NCBI GenBank assembly: GCA_024278755.1
Contig: JAJRSO010000063.1
Span: 62,001 to 126,000, forward strand
From: Calditrichota bacterium
GTDB taxonomy: Bacteria > Calditrichota > Calditrichia > Calditrichales > Calditrichaceae
DNA length: 64,000 nt
Direction of reading: 5' to 3'
This document shows, piece after piece, positions 1-7,964 of this stretch; position 1 is the stretch's first letter, and each line of letters starts with the position of its first letter. Under the pieces are notes generated by a model. The model was not told the DNA's origin, did not search any database, and saw only the letters and a list, made by a program, of their open reading frames with translations. Both the position numbers and the translations under genes were made by a program.

Positions 1-1163
1 TTTTCGATGGATTGGTCGTCTCCGATAACCGCAAAGAGGCGTTCAGTAAGCGGCAATCGGCTGCCTTCGGCGGCGGGAATATGAAACCCGCTTTGGAAGA
101 GCAGTTGTAGCAAGCCGATGGTTTTTAAAGCCACGGTTTTACCGCCGGCATTGGGACCGGAAATAATAAGTTCGTTATAGCTTCCGCCGGCTTCTACCGT
201 TAACGGAACCGTGCTGTCCGGATGTAGCCGCAACAATAGCGGATGTTTGGCCTGTTTCAGTTTCCACCTAAAATCTTCCGAAATTTCCGGCGCGATACAG
301 TGAAACTGGTTGGCGTCGCGGGCTTTGGCCTGCAGTACATCTAATTGGGTAAGCCGTTCCAAATTATTTAAAAACTCGGCCTGATGTTCCCGGACGGAAT
401 TGGTGAGTCTTTTTAAGATACGCACCACTTCTTTGCGTTCGGTAGCAGTGGCTTTTTGGATATCGTTATTCAGCGGCACAACCGCCATGGGCTCCACAAA
501 ATAGGTCGCGCCCGAACCGGATTGTCCGTGTACAATGCCGGGTATTTTTGTTACGGAATATTCCCGTACCGGCAGCACCAAACGCCCGTCACGCAGCGTG
601 ATGTATTCTTCCTGAATATGTTCGGCGCTTTTGCGCATAATACGTTCCAGCCGAATATGAATCTCATTATTCAACCGGCTCATTTCTTTGCGAATCGATT
701 TAAGTTCACTGCTGGCGTTATCAAAAATCCGTTCGGAAGATTCGAATGTAAACTGAAACTGGCGCAGCAGGTTTTCTAGCGGGTCAAGCGAACGGATTAA
801 CCGGCTAAGCAGCGGATATTTTTCTCCGTTCTTTTTTTCGAACTGTTTGATCTCCGCCGTCAGTTCCAAAAAATCCTGCAATTTTACAAACTGCTCAATC
901 TCCAGAAAACTTTCTTGCGGTTCGATTTTGGCAAATAAAATGCGCACATCGGTGAAATCCCAGATGGGAAAGCCGCCATCGGTAAGATAGATTTCGCGTA
1001 ATTCGGAAATTTGTTCCAGCGTTTTCTGCAGCGCTTTCGCATCCGAAAAGGGCCTGCTGTTTTTCAGGCGGCTGCGCCCGGTCTCCGAAACACATTTTTG
1101 GGCAATCGCTTCAACAACTTTATTAAATTCCAGAGCAGCGGCGCTCTTTTCAAATTTTCGCAT
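1..1163 (-). CDS. mutS2: Endonuclease MutS2 (N-terminal part, runs off the left edge)
   Basis: The reading frame starts at the ATG whose complement is at 1161-1163 and stays open to base 1, so about 387 N-terminal residues of a protein usually near 780 are present. The end of the visible part contains the Walker A segment GPNAGGKTVALKT, followed by GLLQLLFQSG and the start of a Walker B-like GDDQSIE. This order is typical of MutS2. The N-terminal helical and clamp-like region (MRKFEKSAAALEFNKVVEAI) also fits the family. MutS2 is a MutS paralogue that lacks the mismatch-recognition domain; it acts in recombination control or ribosome rescue, depending on species. The C-terminal Smr nuclease domain would lie outside the window. 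It starts 12 bp after the cvpA stop and is probably the last visible gene of the TPR-rpsU-yqeY-cvpA-mutS2 operon. Confidence 0.93.
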   Translation of the reverse strand, partial: MRKFEKSAAALEFNKVVEAIAQKCVSETGRSRLKNSRPFSDAKALQKTLEQISELREIYLTDGGFPIWDFTDVRILFAKIEPQESFLEIEQFVKLQDFLELTAEIKQFEKKNGEKYPLLSRLIRSLDPLENLLRQFQFTFESSERIFDNASSELKSIRKEMSRLNNEIHIRLERIMRKSAEHIQEEYITLRDGRLVLPVREYSVTKIPGIVHGQSGSGATYFVEPMAVVPLNNDIQKATATERKEVVRILKRLTNSVREHQAEFLNNLERLTQLDVLQAKARDANQFHCIAPEISEDFRWKLKQAKHPLLLRLHPDSTVPLTVEAGGSYNELIISGPNAGGKTVALKTIGLLQLLFQSGFHIPAAEGSRLPLTERLFAVIGDDQSIE

Positions 1164-1175
1164 ATTTTGCTCTAT

Positions 1176-1751
1176 TTAGAAAATGGGAGGGATATACTCT
1201 TTTGCGGTAGAATCGGCTTTTTGAATGGTTTTATCTACTTTATCCTGCAATTGGAAATCGCCGGGTACCACAGCCATTACGCCATTATACACCATAGGAG
1301 CAAAGGCGCGCAATGGTTGATACAAACGGCTCTCTTCGGCCCCGCTGTTTTTTTTTATCTGGCCGGAAAACGGAATAAACTCCAGTAAAATAAAAGCGAT
1401 ACTCAAAATCAGAGAGGCCTTAGCGGCGGCAAAGAAGCCGCCGGCAATTTTATTGACCGACTGCATAAAGGTGAGCGAAGCGAATTTATTGAGCATTTTT
1501 GCCAGCAGATGCAGAGTAATGTTGACAGCAAGAAAAATGATAGTAAACGCGATAAAACGGGTGGCAAATTCCGGCAGGGCCGGAAAGAAACTGCGCAAAA
1601 TATCAACGCCTGCCTGCATATAGGTAAAACCCAGCACATAACCGGCGATGAGCGCAATTAAAACGGTAAGTTCGGTAATAAGGCCGCGAAAAATACCACG
1701 GACGGCAAAAACGGAAATAATTACAAGCAGAGTGATATCGAATGAATTCAT
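1176..1751 (-). CDS. cvpA: CvpA family membrane protein
   Basis: A 191-residue protein with about four hydrophobic segments: near residues 5-25, 30-48, 62-85 and 100-125. The start MNSFDITLLVIISVFAVRG and the short glycine/arginine turn after the first helix are typical of the CvpA (colicin V production) family of inner-membrane proteins. Their molecular role is not settled; in enterobacteria cvpA affects envelope stress resistance. The start codon overlaps the end of yqeY by 4 bp (ATGA), so the two are translationally coupled. mutS2 begins 12 bp downstream, an adjacency that recurs in other bacteria. The C-terminal tail after residue 150 is polar. Confidence 0.85.
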   Translation of the reverse strand: MNSFDITLLVIISVFAVRGIFRGLITELTVLIALIAGYVLGFTYMQAGVDILRSFFPALPEFATRFIAFTIIFLAVNITLHLLAKMLNKFASLTFMQSVNKIAGGFFAAAKASLILSIAFILLEFIPFSGQIKKNSGAEESRLYQPLRAFAPMVYNGVMAVVPGDFQLQDKVDKTIQKADSTAKEYIPPIF

Positions 1752-2209
1752 TGAGATAATTGGGTCAACCGTTCACGAACCAGGCTCTGTACCAGGCCGC
1801 CGTCGGTTTTCCCCTTTAAGCGGCCCATTGCACGACCCATTACTTTGCCGAGATCGGCAATCGATTTTGCCTGCACCTCGCTAATAATTTCATCTATGAT
1901 CTTTTTTACTTTATCTTCGGACAGCTGCTCGGGCAAATAACGCCGAATAATATTTAATTCGTTTTGCTCTTTTTCCACCAGGTCGTCCCGCCCCCCTTGT
2001 CGATACAAAGCAATCGCTTCTTTACGACGCTTTGCCGCGGTGAGTAGAACGGAGGTTACGTCTTCGGGGGTGAGCTCCCGTTTAGGGCGCAGTTTAATGC
2101 GCTCGTCTTTAATTTGAGCGTTGATACTGCGCAGTGTATTGGTTTCGAATTTATTACCTGCCTTCATGGCGGTAACGATATCTGCCTTAATCTGCTGTTC
2201 TAAAGACAT
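1748..2209 (-). CDS. yqeY: GatB/YqeY domain protein
   Basis: A 153-residue soluble protein of normal family length. Family landmarks are the start MSLEQQIKADIVTAMKAGNK, the segment VLLTAAKRRKEAIALYRQGGR, EQNELNIIRRYLPEQLSE in the middle and DLGKVMGRAMGRLKGKTDGG near the end. YqeY shares the tail domain of GatB, the amidotransferase subunit that binds tRNA. Free-standing YqeY is thought to act around tRNA or translation, but its function is not proven. The gene sits 3 bp behind rpsU, a neighbourhood very common in bacteria, and overlaps cvpA by 4 bp. Confidence 0.92.
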   Translation of the reverse strand: MSLEQQIKADIVTAMKAGNKFETNTLRSINAQIKDERIKLRPKRELTPEDVTSVLLTAAKRRKEAIALYRQGGRDDLVEKEQNELNIIRRYLPEQLSEDKVKKIIDEIISEVQAKSIADLGKVMGRAMGRLKGKTDGGLVQSLVRERLTQLSQ

Positions 2210-2212
2210 TTT

Positions 2213-2410
2213 TTAGCGATTCATTTCATTCATTAATTTACGCATTTTGCGGCGCGCCTGATTATTGCGTCGTTTACGCTGTTCGCTTGGTTTTTCATAA
2301 TGCTGATGGCGTTTGATATCGGCCATTAAACCGGATTTTTCACAGGCTTTGGTAAAACGTTTAAATGCTTTTTCAAATGGTTCGTTGTCTCGGATTTTAA
2401 CGGTAATCAT
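2213..2410 (-). CDS. rpsU: 30S ribosomal protein S21
   Basis: A 65-residue basic protein. It has the S21 pattern: ITVKIRDNEPFEKAFKRFTKACEKSGL, then the charged HYEKPSEQRKRRNNQARRK segment and a short C-terminal helix. It joins the 30S platform near the anti-Shine-Dalgarno end of 16S rRNA. A ribosome binding site (GAAAGGAAC) lies directly upstream of the ATG. The gene is 27 bp behind the TPR gene with no visible terminator between them, and 3 bp ahead of yqeY. Confidence 0.97.
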   Translation of the reverse strand: MITVKIRDNEPFEKAFKRFTKACEKSGLMADIKRHQHYEKPSEQRKRRNNQARRKMRKLMNEMNR

Positions 2411-2437
2411 GTGTTCCTTTCATAGTACTTTATTTAA

Positions 2438-3310
2438 TTAATTTACATACTTATCTGGATTTTTAATTAAATCTATTTCGTAATCGGCAGCCTGTTTCCA
2501 CCGTCTGTTTTTAGCGGCGCGCTGATAATATTTAATGGCTTTCTGCTTGCGGTTGGTCAGTTTATATACTTCGCCCATATAAAAATTTGCGCCGGAAATT
2601 ACGCTGCTCTTTTTTGAAAACTTCAGCGCATTCTGAAGCGCCGCTTCGGCCGCTTTATATTTTTTAGCGTCAATCTGCGTCTGCCCCAATTGGAAATAGT
2701 AACTTCCCTTTTTACTTCTTTTCTTTTCATATTTTATAGCGGTCCCAAACGCTTTTGTTGCTTTGGAATATTGTCTTAGCTTCCGGTAGGTCAATCCTAA
2801 AATATTATGCGCCAATACATATTTAGGATAGGCGGCTATTGCTTTTTCGAGAAAGGTTACGGCTTTGGTGTATTTTTTCTTATCAAAATATATTTTACCT
2901 ATCCCGAAATTTGCTTTGGGATTGTTTTCATTTATGGCTAAAACAGCATTAAATGTATTCATGGCTTCACTAGCATTATCAGACTGCGCCTGCATATTTC
3001 CTAAGGCCACGTAGGCTTTTTCAAACTTCGCATCCAGTTTTATAGCCTGGCGGAAAGCTTTTTCTGCCTCTTTGAAATTGCTAGTTTTTTTATAACAGTA
3101 TCCCAGCATATAATTTGCTTTTGGAAAATTATCATCTGCCTTAACAGCTGTCTGAAATTTAGGAATCGCCTGTTCGTATCTACCTTTCCGAACCAAATTC
3201 AGGCCATCGTTATAGGCTTCGCCCGCTTCGGGACTACGTGCTGTTTCCTGCGCCCAGCCAATTTGTAAACCGAATAAAACTATTGCCGCTGTTAAAATAA
3301 CGCGTTTCAC
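2438..3310 (-). CDS. Secreted or periplasmic TPR repeat protein
   Basis: I place the start at the GTG complementary to 3308-3310. It is preceded by a strong AGGAGG at normal spacing, and it turns the N-terminus into a clean signal peptide (MKRVILTAAIVLFG... ending GWAQ, cleavage around residue 21). A start 18 codons further upstream is possible but has no good ribosome binding site and spoils the signal peptide. The mature protein of about 270 residues is almost entirely tetratricopeptide repeats, roughly seven, with typical A-Y-LG...A...F..A anchors such as YMLGYCYKKTSNFKEAEKAF. TPR arrays mediate protein-protein contacts. The partner cannot be told from sequence. It is the promoter-proximal gene of the rpsU operon. 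Confidence 0.85.
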   Translation of the reverse strand: MKRVILTAAIVLFGLQIGWAQETARSPEAGEAYNDGLNLVRKGRYEQAIPKFQTAVKADDNFPKANYMLGYCYKKTSNFKEAEKAFRQAIKLDAKFEKAYVALGNMQAQSDNASEAMNTFNAVLAINENNPKANFGIGKIYFDKKKYTKAVTFLEKAIAAYPKYVLAHNILGLTYRKLRQYSKATKAFGTAIKYEKKRSKKGSYYFQLGQTQIDAKKYKAAEAALQNALKFSKKSSVISGANFYMGEVYKLTNRKQKAIKYYQRAAKNRRWKQAADYEIDLIKNPDKYVN

Positions 3311-3355
3311 AAAAATCCTCCTGTGCAAATAGTGCATCTTTTTTAGAAAAATTAG

Positions 3356-3384
3356 AATATACAAATTTTCAGTGTCGCTGGCAA
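3356..3384 (-). promoter_or_regulatory. Sigma-70-type promoter for the TPR-rpsU-yqeY-cvpA-mutS2 operon
   Basis: On the minus strand TTGCCA (complement of 3379-3384) and TATATT (complement of 3356-3361) are separated by exactly 17 bp. Transcription would start near 3349, about 40 nt before the GTG start of the TPR gene. The pattern was read by eye; there are no expression data. Confidence 0.6.
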
Positions 3385-3421
3385 GGGCAGCGCTTCAGAA
3401 GCATTATATATTTTCCATCAA

Positions 3422-3672
3422 TAGTGTCCGGTTAAAAAGTAACAAATGTCTAAAAAACACTATGTACATCAAAGGTTAGTGCATTTAGTAAAAAACTGAG
3501 ACTCGATTATTAAATATTTCTTTTACCCACCCCTTACCTTCGGCAAGCCCCTCCCTAATTCAATTAGGGAGGGGAAAGGTTCCCGATAAATCGGGAACCG
3601 GAGAGGGTCAGAATACGAAATAATCAACCCAATTTTCTTTTTTAAAAAGTTCTTTTATTTAACCGGACACTA
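3422..3672. mobile_element. MITE-like element with 13-bp terminal inverted repeats and TA target duplication
   Basis: The sequence TAGTGTCCGGTTAAA at 3422-3436 is repeated as a perfect inverted copy at 3658-3672. Read as TA plus GTGTCCGGTTAAA, this is a 247-bp element (3424-3670) flanked by a TA duplication, as expected for IS630/Tc1-mariner-type transposition. No transposase frame is present, so it is non-autonomous. The interior carries two strong hairpins. One is CCCCTCCCTAATT / AATTAGGGAGGGG around 3546-3575; the other is GGTTCCCGAT-AA-ATCGGGAACC around 3579-3600. Joining the flanks shows that before insertion the response regulator read CAT TAT TGA, so insertion replaced its last Tyr with the element's own TAG stop. 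Confidence 0.7.
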
Positions 3673-4380
3673 ATGATTTTCCATCTTCTTTTTAAGGTTT
3701 TCCTCAATGGCAAACATAGCATCGGGAATATTTACATAATTTGTAGTTTTAAGTTCCGTTGTGTTCACAAATTTTTCCAATTCCTGCAGAACAAATGATA
3801 TTTTTTGTGTCTCTTTTATACTGATTTCCGCCAGTTTTTTACATCGTTTCAGATTTGCCGTATCTTGTTCAAACAACTGGGCATAGCCATAGATGGTGGT
3901 TGTGGAATTATTGATATAATGGGCAAGCGTAGTTAAAACCTGGCGCAGCGTTTCCACTTTGGCGTCACTTCTTTCTTGTTCTTTTTTTTGCTTTTCCTGT
4001 AATTGTTTTTCACGGTATTTTCGAACCGTATTTAGTACTAGCTGTGGTAGTTGGTCTATGTTATCCGGAGATTTATTAATAAAATCAACAGCGCCGCCTT
4101 TAAGTGTTTCCACTGCCGTTTGCAGTTGTTCATTTCCGGTAACCATGATTACCGGAATATCACTCCATTGACGGATATCGCTCAGAATTTCCGAACCGGC
4201 GGCATCGGGTAAATTAAAATCCAGCAAAACGATGTCTGCATTTAATACTGCGCTTTTTTGTAACGTTGCCCTGCTGGTAGCAATGGTCACATCACAATCG
4301 AGCTGTTCGTTTAAAACATCGTCTTCCAAAAAGGCATAATCGGGATCGTCTTCGATTATTAATATTTTTAGCATATCCAT
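3670..4380 (-). CDS. Response regulator with receiver domain and a histidine-kinase-like DHp segment
   Basis: A 236-residue protein. Residues 4-120 form a receiver domain with the acidic pair E10/D11/D12, the phospho-acceptor D54 in VLLDFNLPD, the switch T81 and the conserved K103. A charged coiled coil (about 120-142) leads to residues 143-225, which resemble a histidine-kinase dimerisation domain: LAHYINNSTTTIYGYAQL matches an H box with H154. No ATP-binding catalytic domain follows. The protein may be a receiver joined to a phosphotransfer or dimerisation helix pair. Its ATG shares one base with the efp stop (TAATG), so it is co-translated with efp. The stop codon TAG comes from an adjacent inserted element; the ancestral protein was one residue longer. 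Confidence 0.85.
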   Translation of the reverse strand: MDMLKILIIEDDPDYAFLEDDVLNEQLDCDVTIATSRATLQKSAVLNADIVLLDFNLPDAAGSEILSDIRQWSDIPVIMVTGNEQLQTAVETLKGGAVDFINKSPDNIDQLPQLVLNTVRKYREKQLQEKQKKEQERSDAKVETLRQVLTTLAHYINNSTTTIYGYAQLFEQDTANLKRCKKLAEISIKETQKISFVLQELEKFVNTTELKTTNYVNIPDAMFAIEENLKKKMENH

Positions 4381-4943
4381 TATTTGGCGCGTTCCAGGTA
4401 TTTACCGTCCCGCGTATCAATTCGAATCACTTCTCCTTCTTCAATAAAGGGCGGAATCTGAATTTTAAGTCCTGTTTCCATAATGGCCGGTTTATAAGAA
4501 GAAGAAACGGTTGCCGTTTTAAGATTGGGCTCTGTCTCGACCACCTTCAGCTCGACCGTTAAGGGCAGCTCGATGCCGATTGCTTCCTGTTCATGAAAAC
4601 TTACATCAACCGGAGTATTGGGCAACATATACAATGGCGCATCGCCCAGCAGTTCTTTATTTAGCGGGAACTGGTCATAGGTTTCCATATCCATAAAATA
4701 ATAATCGCCTCCGTCTTCGTACAAAAACTCCATTTTTCGCGTATTTAGGTCTACTTTTTCCACGGCTTCATCCGGCCGAAAGCGGTTTTCGGCATTATTA
4801 CCGGTTTTAATATTTTTCATTTTAGTCTGAAAAAAGGCAGGGCCTTTTCCCGGTGTAACATGCATAAAGTCCGTAATCACAAAAAGTCCGTCTTTATATT
4901 TGATTACGTTTCCTTTGCGTAACTGAATGGCTTTAATTTTCAT
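4380..4943 (-). CDS. efp: Elongation factor P
   Basis: A 187-residue protein of normal EF-P length with three beta-barrel domains: an N-terminal KOW-like domain (about 1-65), a middle OB domain (66-128) and a C-terminal OB domain (129-187). The tip loop reads TPGKGPAF, with K33 at the position that is post-translationally modified in many bacteria. The C-terminal domain carries the family signature TATVSSSYKPAIMETGLKI. EF-P rescues ribosomes stalled at polyproline. The start overlaps the upstream gene by 4 bp (ATGA), and the stop overlaps the response regulator start. No dedicated modification gene of the known types (epmA, earP) is in the window. Confidence 0.96.
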   Translation of the reverse strand: MKIKAIQLRKGNVIKYKDGLFVITDFMHVTPGKGPAFFQTKMKNIKTGNNAENRFRPDEAVEKVDLNTRKMEFLYEDGGDYYFMDMETYDQFPLNKELLGDAPLYMLPNTPVDVSFHEQEAIGIELPLTVELKVVETEPNLKTATVSSSYKPAIMETGLKIQIPPFIEEGEVIRIDTRDGKYLERAK

Positions 4944-5827
4944 TGGTCCTCCTTAATTTTTCTGATTTTTATATATTTATCTTCATTTATTCTAAATTTA
5001 TATTTTCCGCTTAGTTTTTTTACAAGGCGTCTGTATTCCCATGAATTAAAGGCCTTTTTTAATTCGACGTCCAGCGGAACGATTTGCTGTGAAGCGGTCC
5101 AGGTAAAGGGTTTATTTTCCACTTCATCGATTAAAGCCCCCCATTCAATAGCCCAGGCTGTTTTATGTAACGGATGTTTTTTTGTATCTCTGCTTATGGC
5201 CATTAAAACAGCCTGATGTTCCGGATTAAGATAGAAAAATATTTTTGAATACAGGTATGCATTATGGTACTGCTGGGGTTTATTCACCAGTACCGCCAGT
5301 TTTAAACGCCAGGCGGCAATCATCATCAGCTCTACCGCTCTGGAGGCCAAACCAAGTCCGGGATATTGCTGACCGGGAAGCCTTGGCCTGTCGGCGGTAA
5401 AATCGGCATCCGGGTTTTGCATAGACAGCCATTCGATTGATAAAATTGTAATTCGTTTTCCATTGGCCTTGGGATAAAACGGTAGGTTAAGCGTTATGAT
5501 TTCCCGTTTTAACACCGCTTCGATAAGCATCCGTTTATTGTCATAAAACGTAATCTTATGGATATACGGATCGGAGGTATCAATTTTATATTCAATATTT
5601 TTAAACCCTATTTCGCGTAAGGTTTCCAGAATACCGTATTTCTTGACGATCAGTTCAAACCCTTTATGCGAATAGAATCCCAGAAAGAAATTATGCCCCA
5701 TGCCGCCCGATTCCGCATTAAACAAATCCATATCGGTAATATAGGCATTGTCATACGAATCCAGTTGCAACTGTGCCGTGCTAAGCCGTTTGGCAATTTG
5801 CCAGTAATTTTTATTTATTCTCCACAT
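4940..5827 (-). CDS. Unrecognised protein with GNAT-acetyltransferase-like motifs
   Basis: A 295-residue protein with no family I recognise overall. Residues 125-200 look like the core of a GNAT fold. A beta strand (RITILSIEWLSM) is followed by QYPGLG at 154-159, which fits the acetyl-CoA pyrophosphate-binding pattern Q/R-x-x-G-x-G. Next come a helix, another strand (LAVLVNKPQQ) and NAYLYSKIFF, which resembles the usual N-A-x-x-x-Y-x-K-x-G-F segment. The assignment is inference from these motifs only. The gene lies 23 bp after the deacetylase-fold gene and overlaps efp by 4 bp, which suggests a shared role. There is no signal peptide and no membrane segment. Confidence 0.6.
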   Translation of the reverse strand: MWRINKNYWQIAKRLSTAQLQLDSYDNAYITDMDLFNAESGGMGHNFFLGFYSHKGFELIVKKYGILETLREIGFKNIEYKIDTSDPYIHKITFYDNKRMLIEAVLKREIITLNLPFYPKANGKRITILSIEWLSMQNPDADFTADRPRLPGQQYPGLGLASRAVELMMIAAWRLKLAVLVNKPQQYHNAYLYSKIFFYLNPEHQAVLMAISRDTKKHPLHKTAWAIEWGALIDEVENKPFTWTASQQIVPLDVELKKAFNSWEYRRLVKKLSGKYKFRINEDKYIKIRKIKEDQ

Positions 5828-5850
5828 CGGGATAAGGCGACCTATTGGGT

Positions 5851-6783
5851 TTAGTTTTTATGACGTAGACAATGTGCGATAAAATCGTAGTACACTTCCC
5901 AGCTATCCGGCCCGTAACCGCCGCCGGCTTCGATAACCAGCGGAATGTTTTTCGAGCGGACTTTATGAAACACAAACAAATTCCGTTTTAACATTCCTTC
6001 CCGGCTAAGCTTCATATCACACAGCGTATCCTTTTCGTATGTATCTGAACCGGCAATAAAAAAAACCATATCCGGTTTAAACTTCCAGCAGGATGTATTC
6101 AGTTCTTCTTCTAAAATTTTCAGATAGAGGGTATCATCACATCCGGATGGAAGCAGGATATCATTATTGAACTCCCGTTCTATTTCTACCCAGGTATCGG
6201 CATGCATAGAAAAGGTGTACACCTCTTTATCATCTTTAAAATAAAGCAGATTCCCGTTTCCCTGGTGGTAATCCAGATCGATGATCATAAACTTTCTACC
6301 CCGTCCCAGGGTACGAAATTTTTCGATAGCGACCGCCGTATCGTTTACGAGACAAAAGCCTTCGGCCCGGTCGGCATGGGCATGGTGGTAACCGCCGCCC
6401 AAATTAAAAACAGGAACATTGTATTTTAAAGCATAAGCCGACGCCATCAGGGTACCGCCGGTTACGGCCTTATAAAATTCCAGAACAGAATTATCGAAAA
6501 TACTGGTATTGGTCAACCGTAGCAGACGGGCTGCATACTGCGGATCCTGAATTTGTTTAATATATTTATCGGTATGCACCAAACGCAGGTCATCGGTGGT
6601 GCAGGGATCGGGACGCAGAAGATTTTTTCGTTTTATCAGTTTATCCGCCACCAGTTTATCGCGTATTTTTTTAAAGCGCATAATGTCAAATGTCTCATAC
6701 TTCCCGACGGAGGACAAACCATAGATATATTCTGCGGAGAAAACAACTTTTGCGTATTCTTTTTTAAATAAACGTCGTAACAA
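5851..6783 (-). CDS. Histone deacetylase family (AcuC/APAH-like) zinc amidohydrolase
   Basis: A 310-residue member of the arginase/deacetylase fold, of normal length. Visible active-site residues are the tandem His pair H133-H134 (GGGYHHAHADRAEGFCLVND), zinc ligands D171 and H173 (DLDYHQGNGN) and D247 (AGSDTYEKD), and the transition-state Tyr Y290 (EAGGGYG). Bacterial members deacetylate acetyl-lysine proteins, acetylpolyamines or small amides; the substrate here cannot be told. The start codon is TTG, directly after the asparaginase stop, with AGGTGA seven bases upstream. This placement favours the TTG over internal alternatives. Its downstream neighbour has acetyltransferase-like motifs. 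Confidence 0.88.
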   Translation of the reverse strand: MLRRLFKKEYAKVVFSAEYIYGLSSVGKYETFDIMRFKKIRDKLVADKLIKRKNLLRPDPCTTDDLRLVHTDKYIKQIQDPQYAARLLRLTNTSIFDNSVLEFYKAVTGGTLMASAYALKYNVPVFNLGGGYHHAHADRAEGFCLVNDTAVAIEKFRTLGRGRKFMIIDLDYHQGNGNLLYFKDDKEVYTFSMHADTWVEIEREFNNDILLPSGCDDTLYLKILEEELNTSCWKFKPDMVFFIAGSDTYEKDTLCDMKLSREGMLKRNLFVFHKVRSKNIPLVIEAGGGYGPDSWEVYYDFIAHCLRHKN

Positions 6784-7773
6784 TTATATTTCACCTGCCC
6801 AGTTTTCAGAAAATTTATGGAGAATTTCCTGCCTATCCTGTGTTTGCGCTAAGATTTTTTGCAGTTTAACATAAGCGGCTTCAATGGTCATGGTACCAAT
6901 GCCATACGCACCGGCGGCCAACGCCTTTTTTGCTCCGGCATAAAGATTTAAGTCCACTCCGCCATCCATGGAATGGCTGCCTATAAAAATCAGTTTTCCT
7001 TTTTGAACGGCGCTTTCAATAAATGATACCCAGTTTTGTGTTCCCGTCGGTAGGTTGCCTGCACCAAAACCTTGCAAAATATACGCATAAACCGGAGTGT
7101 CTAACAAGTTAATAAAAAATTGCGGATTCATGGAAGGCTGTACGGAAATAACCATCACACCGGCATAAAACCCTTTTACCAAAACAGGGCTGCCGCTTTT
7201 TTTTAAAAGTTTAGAACGGTCCAGACGAATATCAACGCCAATTTCACCAAGATAAGGATAGTTGGGCGAATGGAATGCCCGGAAATGGTGAATACTTATT
7301 TTCTTAGCCCGGTTGCCACGCAATATGCGCTGACCGAAAACAATAAGTACTTCAGGAATACTCATAGAAGCCAGTTCCACCGCATCAATTAAATTTAAAC
7401 GAGCGTCATTACGCAATTTAGACAAAGGACGTTGCGCTCCGGTAAGCACAACCGGCTTATTCAGGTTTATCAGCGAAAAAGACAGAGCCGCTGCCGTATA
7501 AACCATGGTGTCCGTACCGTGAATAATTACAAATCCATCGTATTTATATAGATTTTTATGAACTTCTTCGGTAAGCATTTCCCATTGTTCAATCCCCATG
7601 TCGGAGCTGTCCAGATTGAACAAAACCTGTACTTCAATTTCCGCGATACGCGTAATTTCAGGAACAAGAGTTGTTATTTTATCCTGGAATTTCCCCGGCG
7701 CCAGCACCTCGCTGGGCTTAAGAGGCACCATTCCAAAAGTGCCTCCGGTATGAATAATTAGTATTTTTTTCAT
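6784..7773 (-). CDS. L-asparaginase
   Basis: A 329-residue asparaginase of the bacterial type I/II family, hydrolysing L-Asn to L-Asp and ammonia. Both catalytic threonine motifs are present: HTGGTFGM near the N-terminus (T12) and IIHGTDTMVYTAAALS (T87-D88). RPLSKLRND carries the conserved Lys, and SHSMDGGVDLNLYAG lies near the C-terminus. I chose the ATG complementary to 7771-7773, which has GAAAG nine bases upstream; a TTG three codons earlier has no properly spaced site. There is no signal peptide, so it should be cytoplasmic (type I-like). It is the first gene of the asparaginase-deacetylase-GNAT-efp-regulator operon. Confidence 0.93.
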   Translation of the reverse strand: MKKILIIHTGGTFGMVPLKPSEVLAPGKFQDKITTLVPEITRIAEIEVQVLFNLDSSDMGIEQWEMLTEEVHKNLYKYDGFVIIHGTDTMVYTAAALSFSLINLNKPVVLTGAQRPLSKLRNDARLNLIDAVELASMSIPEVLIVFGQRILRGNRAKKISIHHFRAFHSPNYPYLGEIGVDIRLDRSKLLKKSGSPVLVKGFYAGVMVISVQPSMNPQFFINLLDTPVYAYILQGFGAGNLPTGTQNWVSFIESAVQKGKLIFIGSHSMDGGVDLNLYAGAKKALAAGAYGIGTMTIEAAYVKLQKILAQTQDRQEILHKFSENWAGEI

Positions 7774-7847
7774 TCGTAACAACTTTCGTGCGAAACATCA
7801 CAGCAAATTGGAATAAAACAGGTATACTGTATTATTGTGATTTTGAA

Positions 7848-7906
7848 ATAAAAAAGAGGAAGTTCCCGGAAACAATCATTTAATATGCAAATCCGGAAGC
7901 TTCCTC
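7848..7906 (-). terminator. Rho-independent terminator behind ppdK
   Basis: On the minus strand a stem of GAGGAAGCTTCCGGA paired with a near-perfect complement (13 of 15 positions) encloses about 20 nt. It is followed by TTTTTT (complement of 7850-7855). It lies about 60 bp past the ppdK stop. Confidence 0.65.
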
Positions 7907-7914
7907 AACTATTT

Positions 7915-7949
7915 AAAAGCCATCCTTTTATACTGGATGGCTTTTTTTT
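7915..7949. terminator. Second hairpin terminator between ppdK and the asparaginase operon
   Basis: The arms AAAAGCCATCC and GGATGGCTTTT are perfect complements around a 9-nt loop, followed by further T residues on the plus strand. On the minus strand the stem ends in CTTTT, so it can also stop ppdK transcription directly after the gene. It is probably the first of two tandem stops. Confidence 0.65.
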
Positions 7950-7964
7950 AGGATTCATTCCTTC

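Noticed and set aside
3540-3605. The two hairpins inside the MITE as a CRISPR or tandem repeat array
   Set aside because: The two palindromes differ in sequence and are not repeated with spacers; they are simple inverted repeats inside one element.
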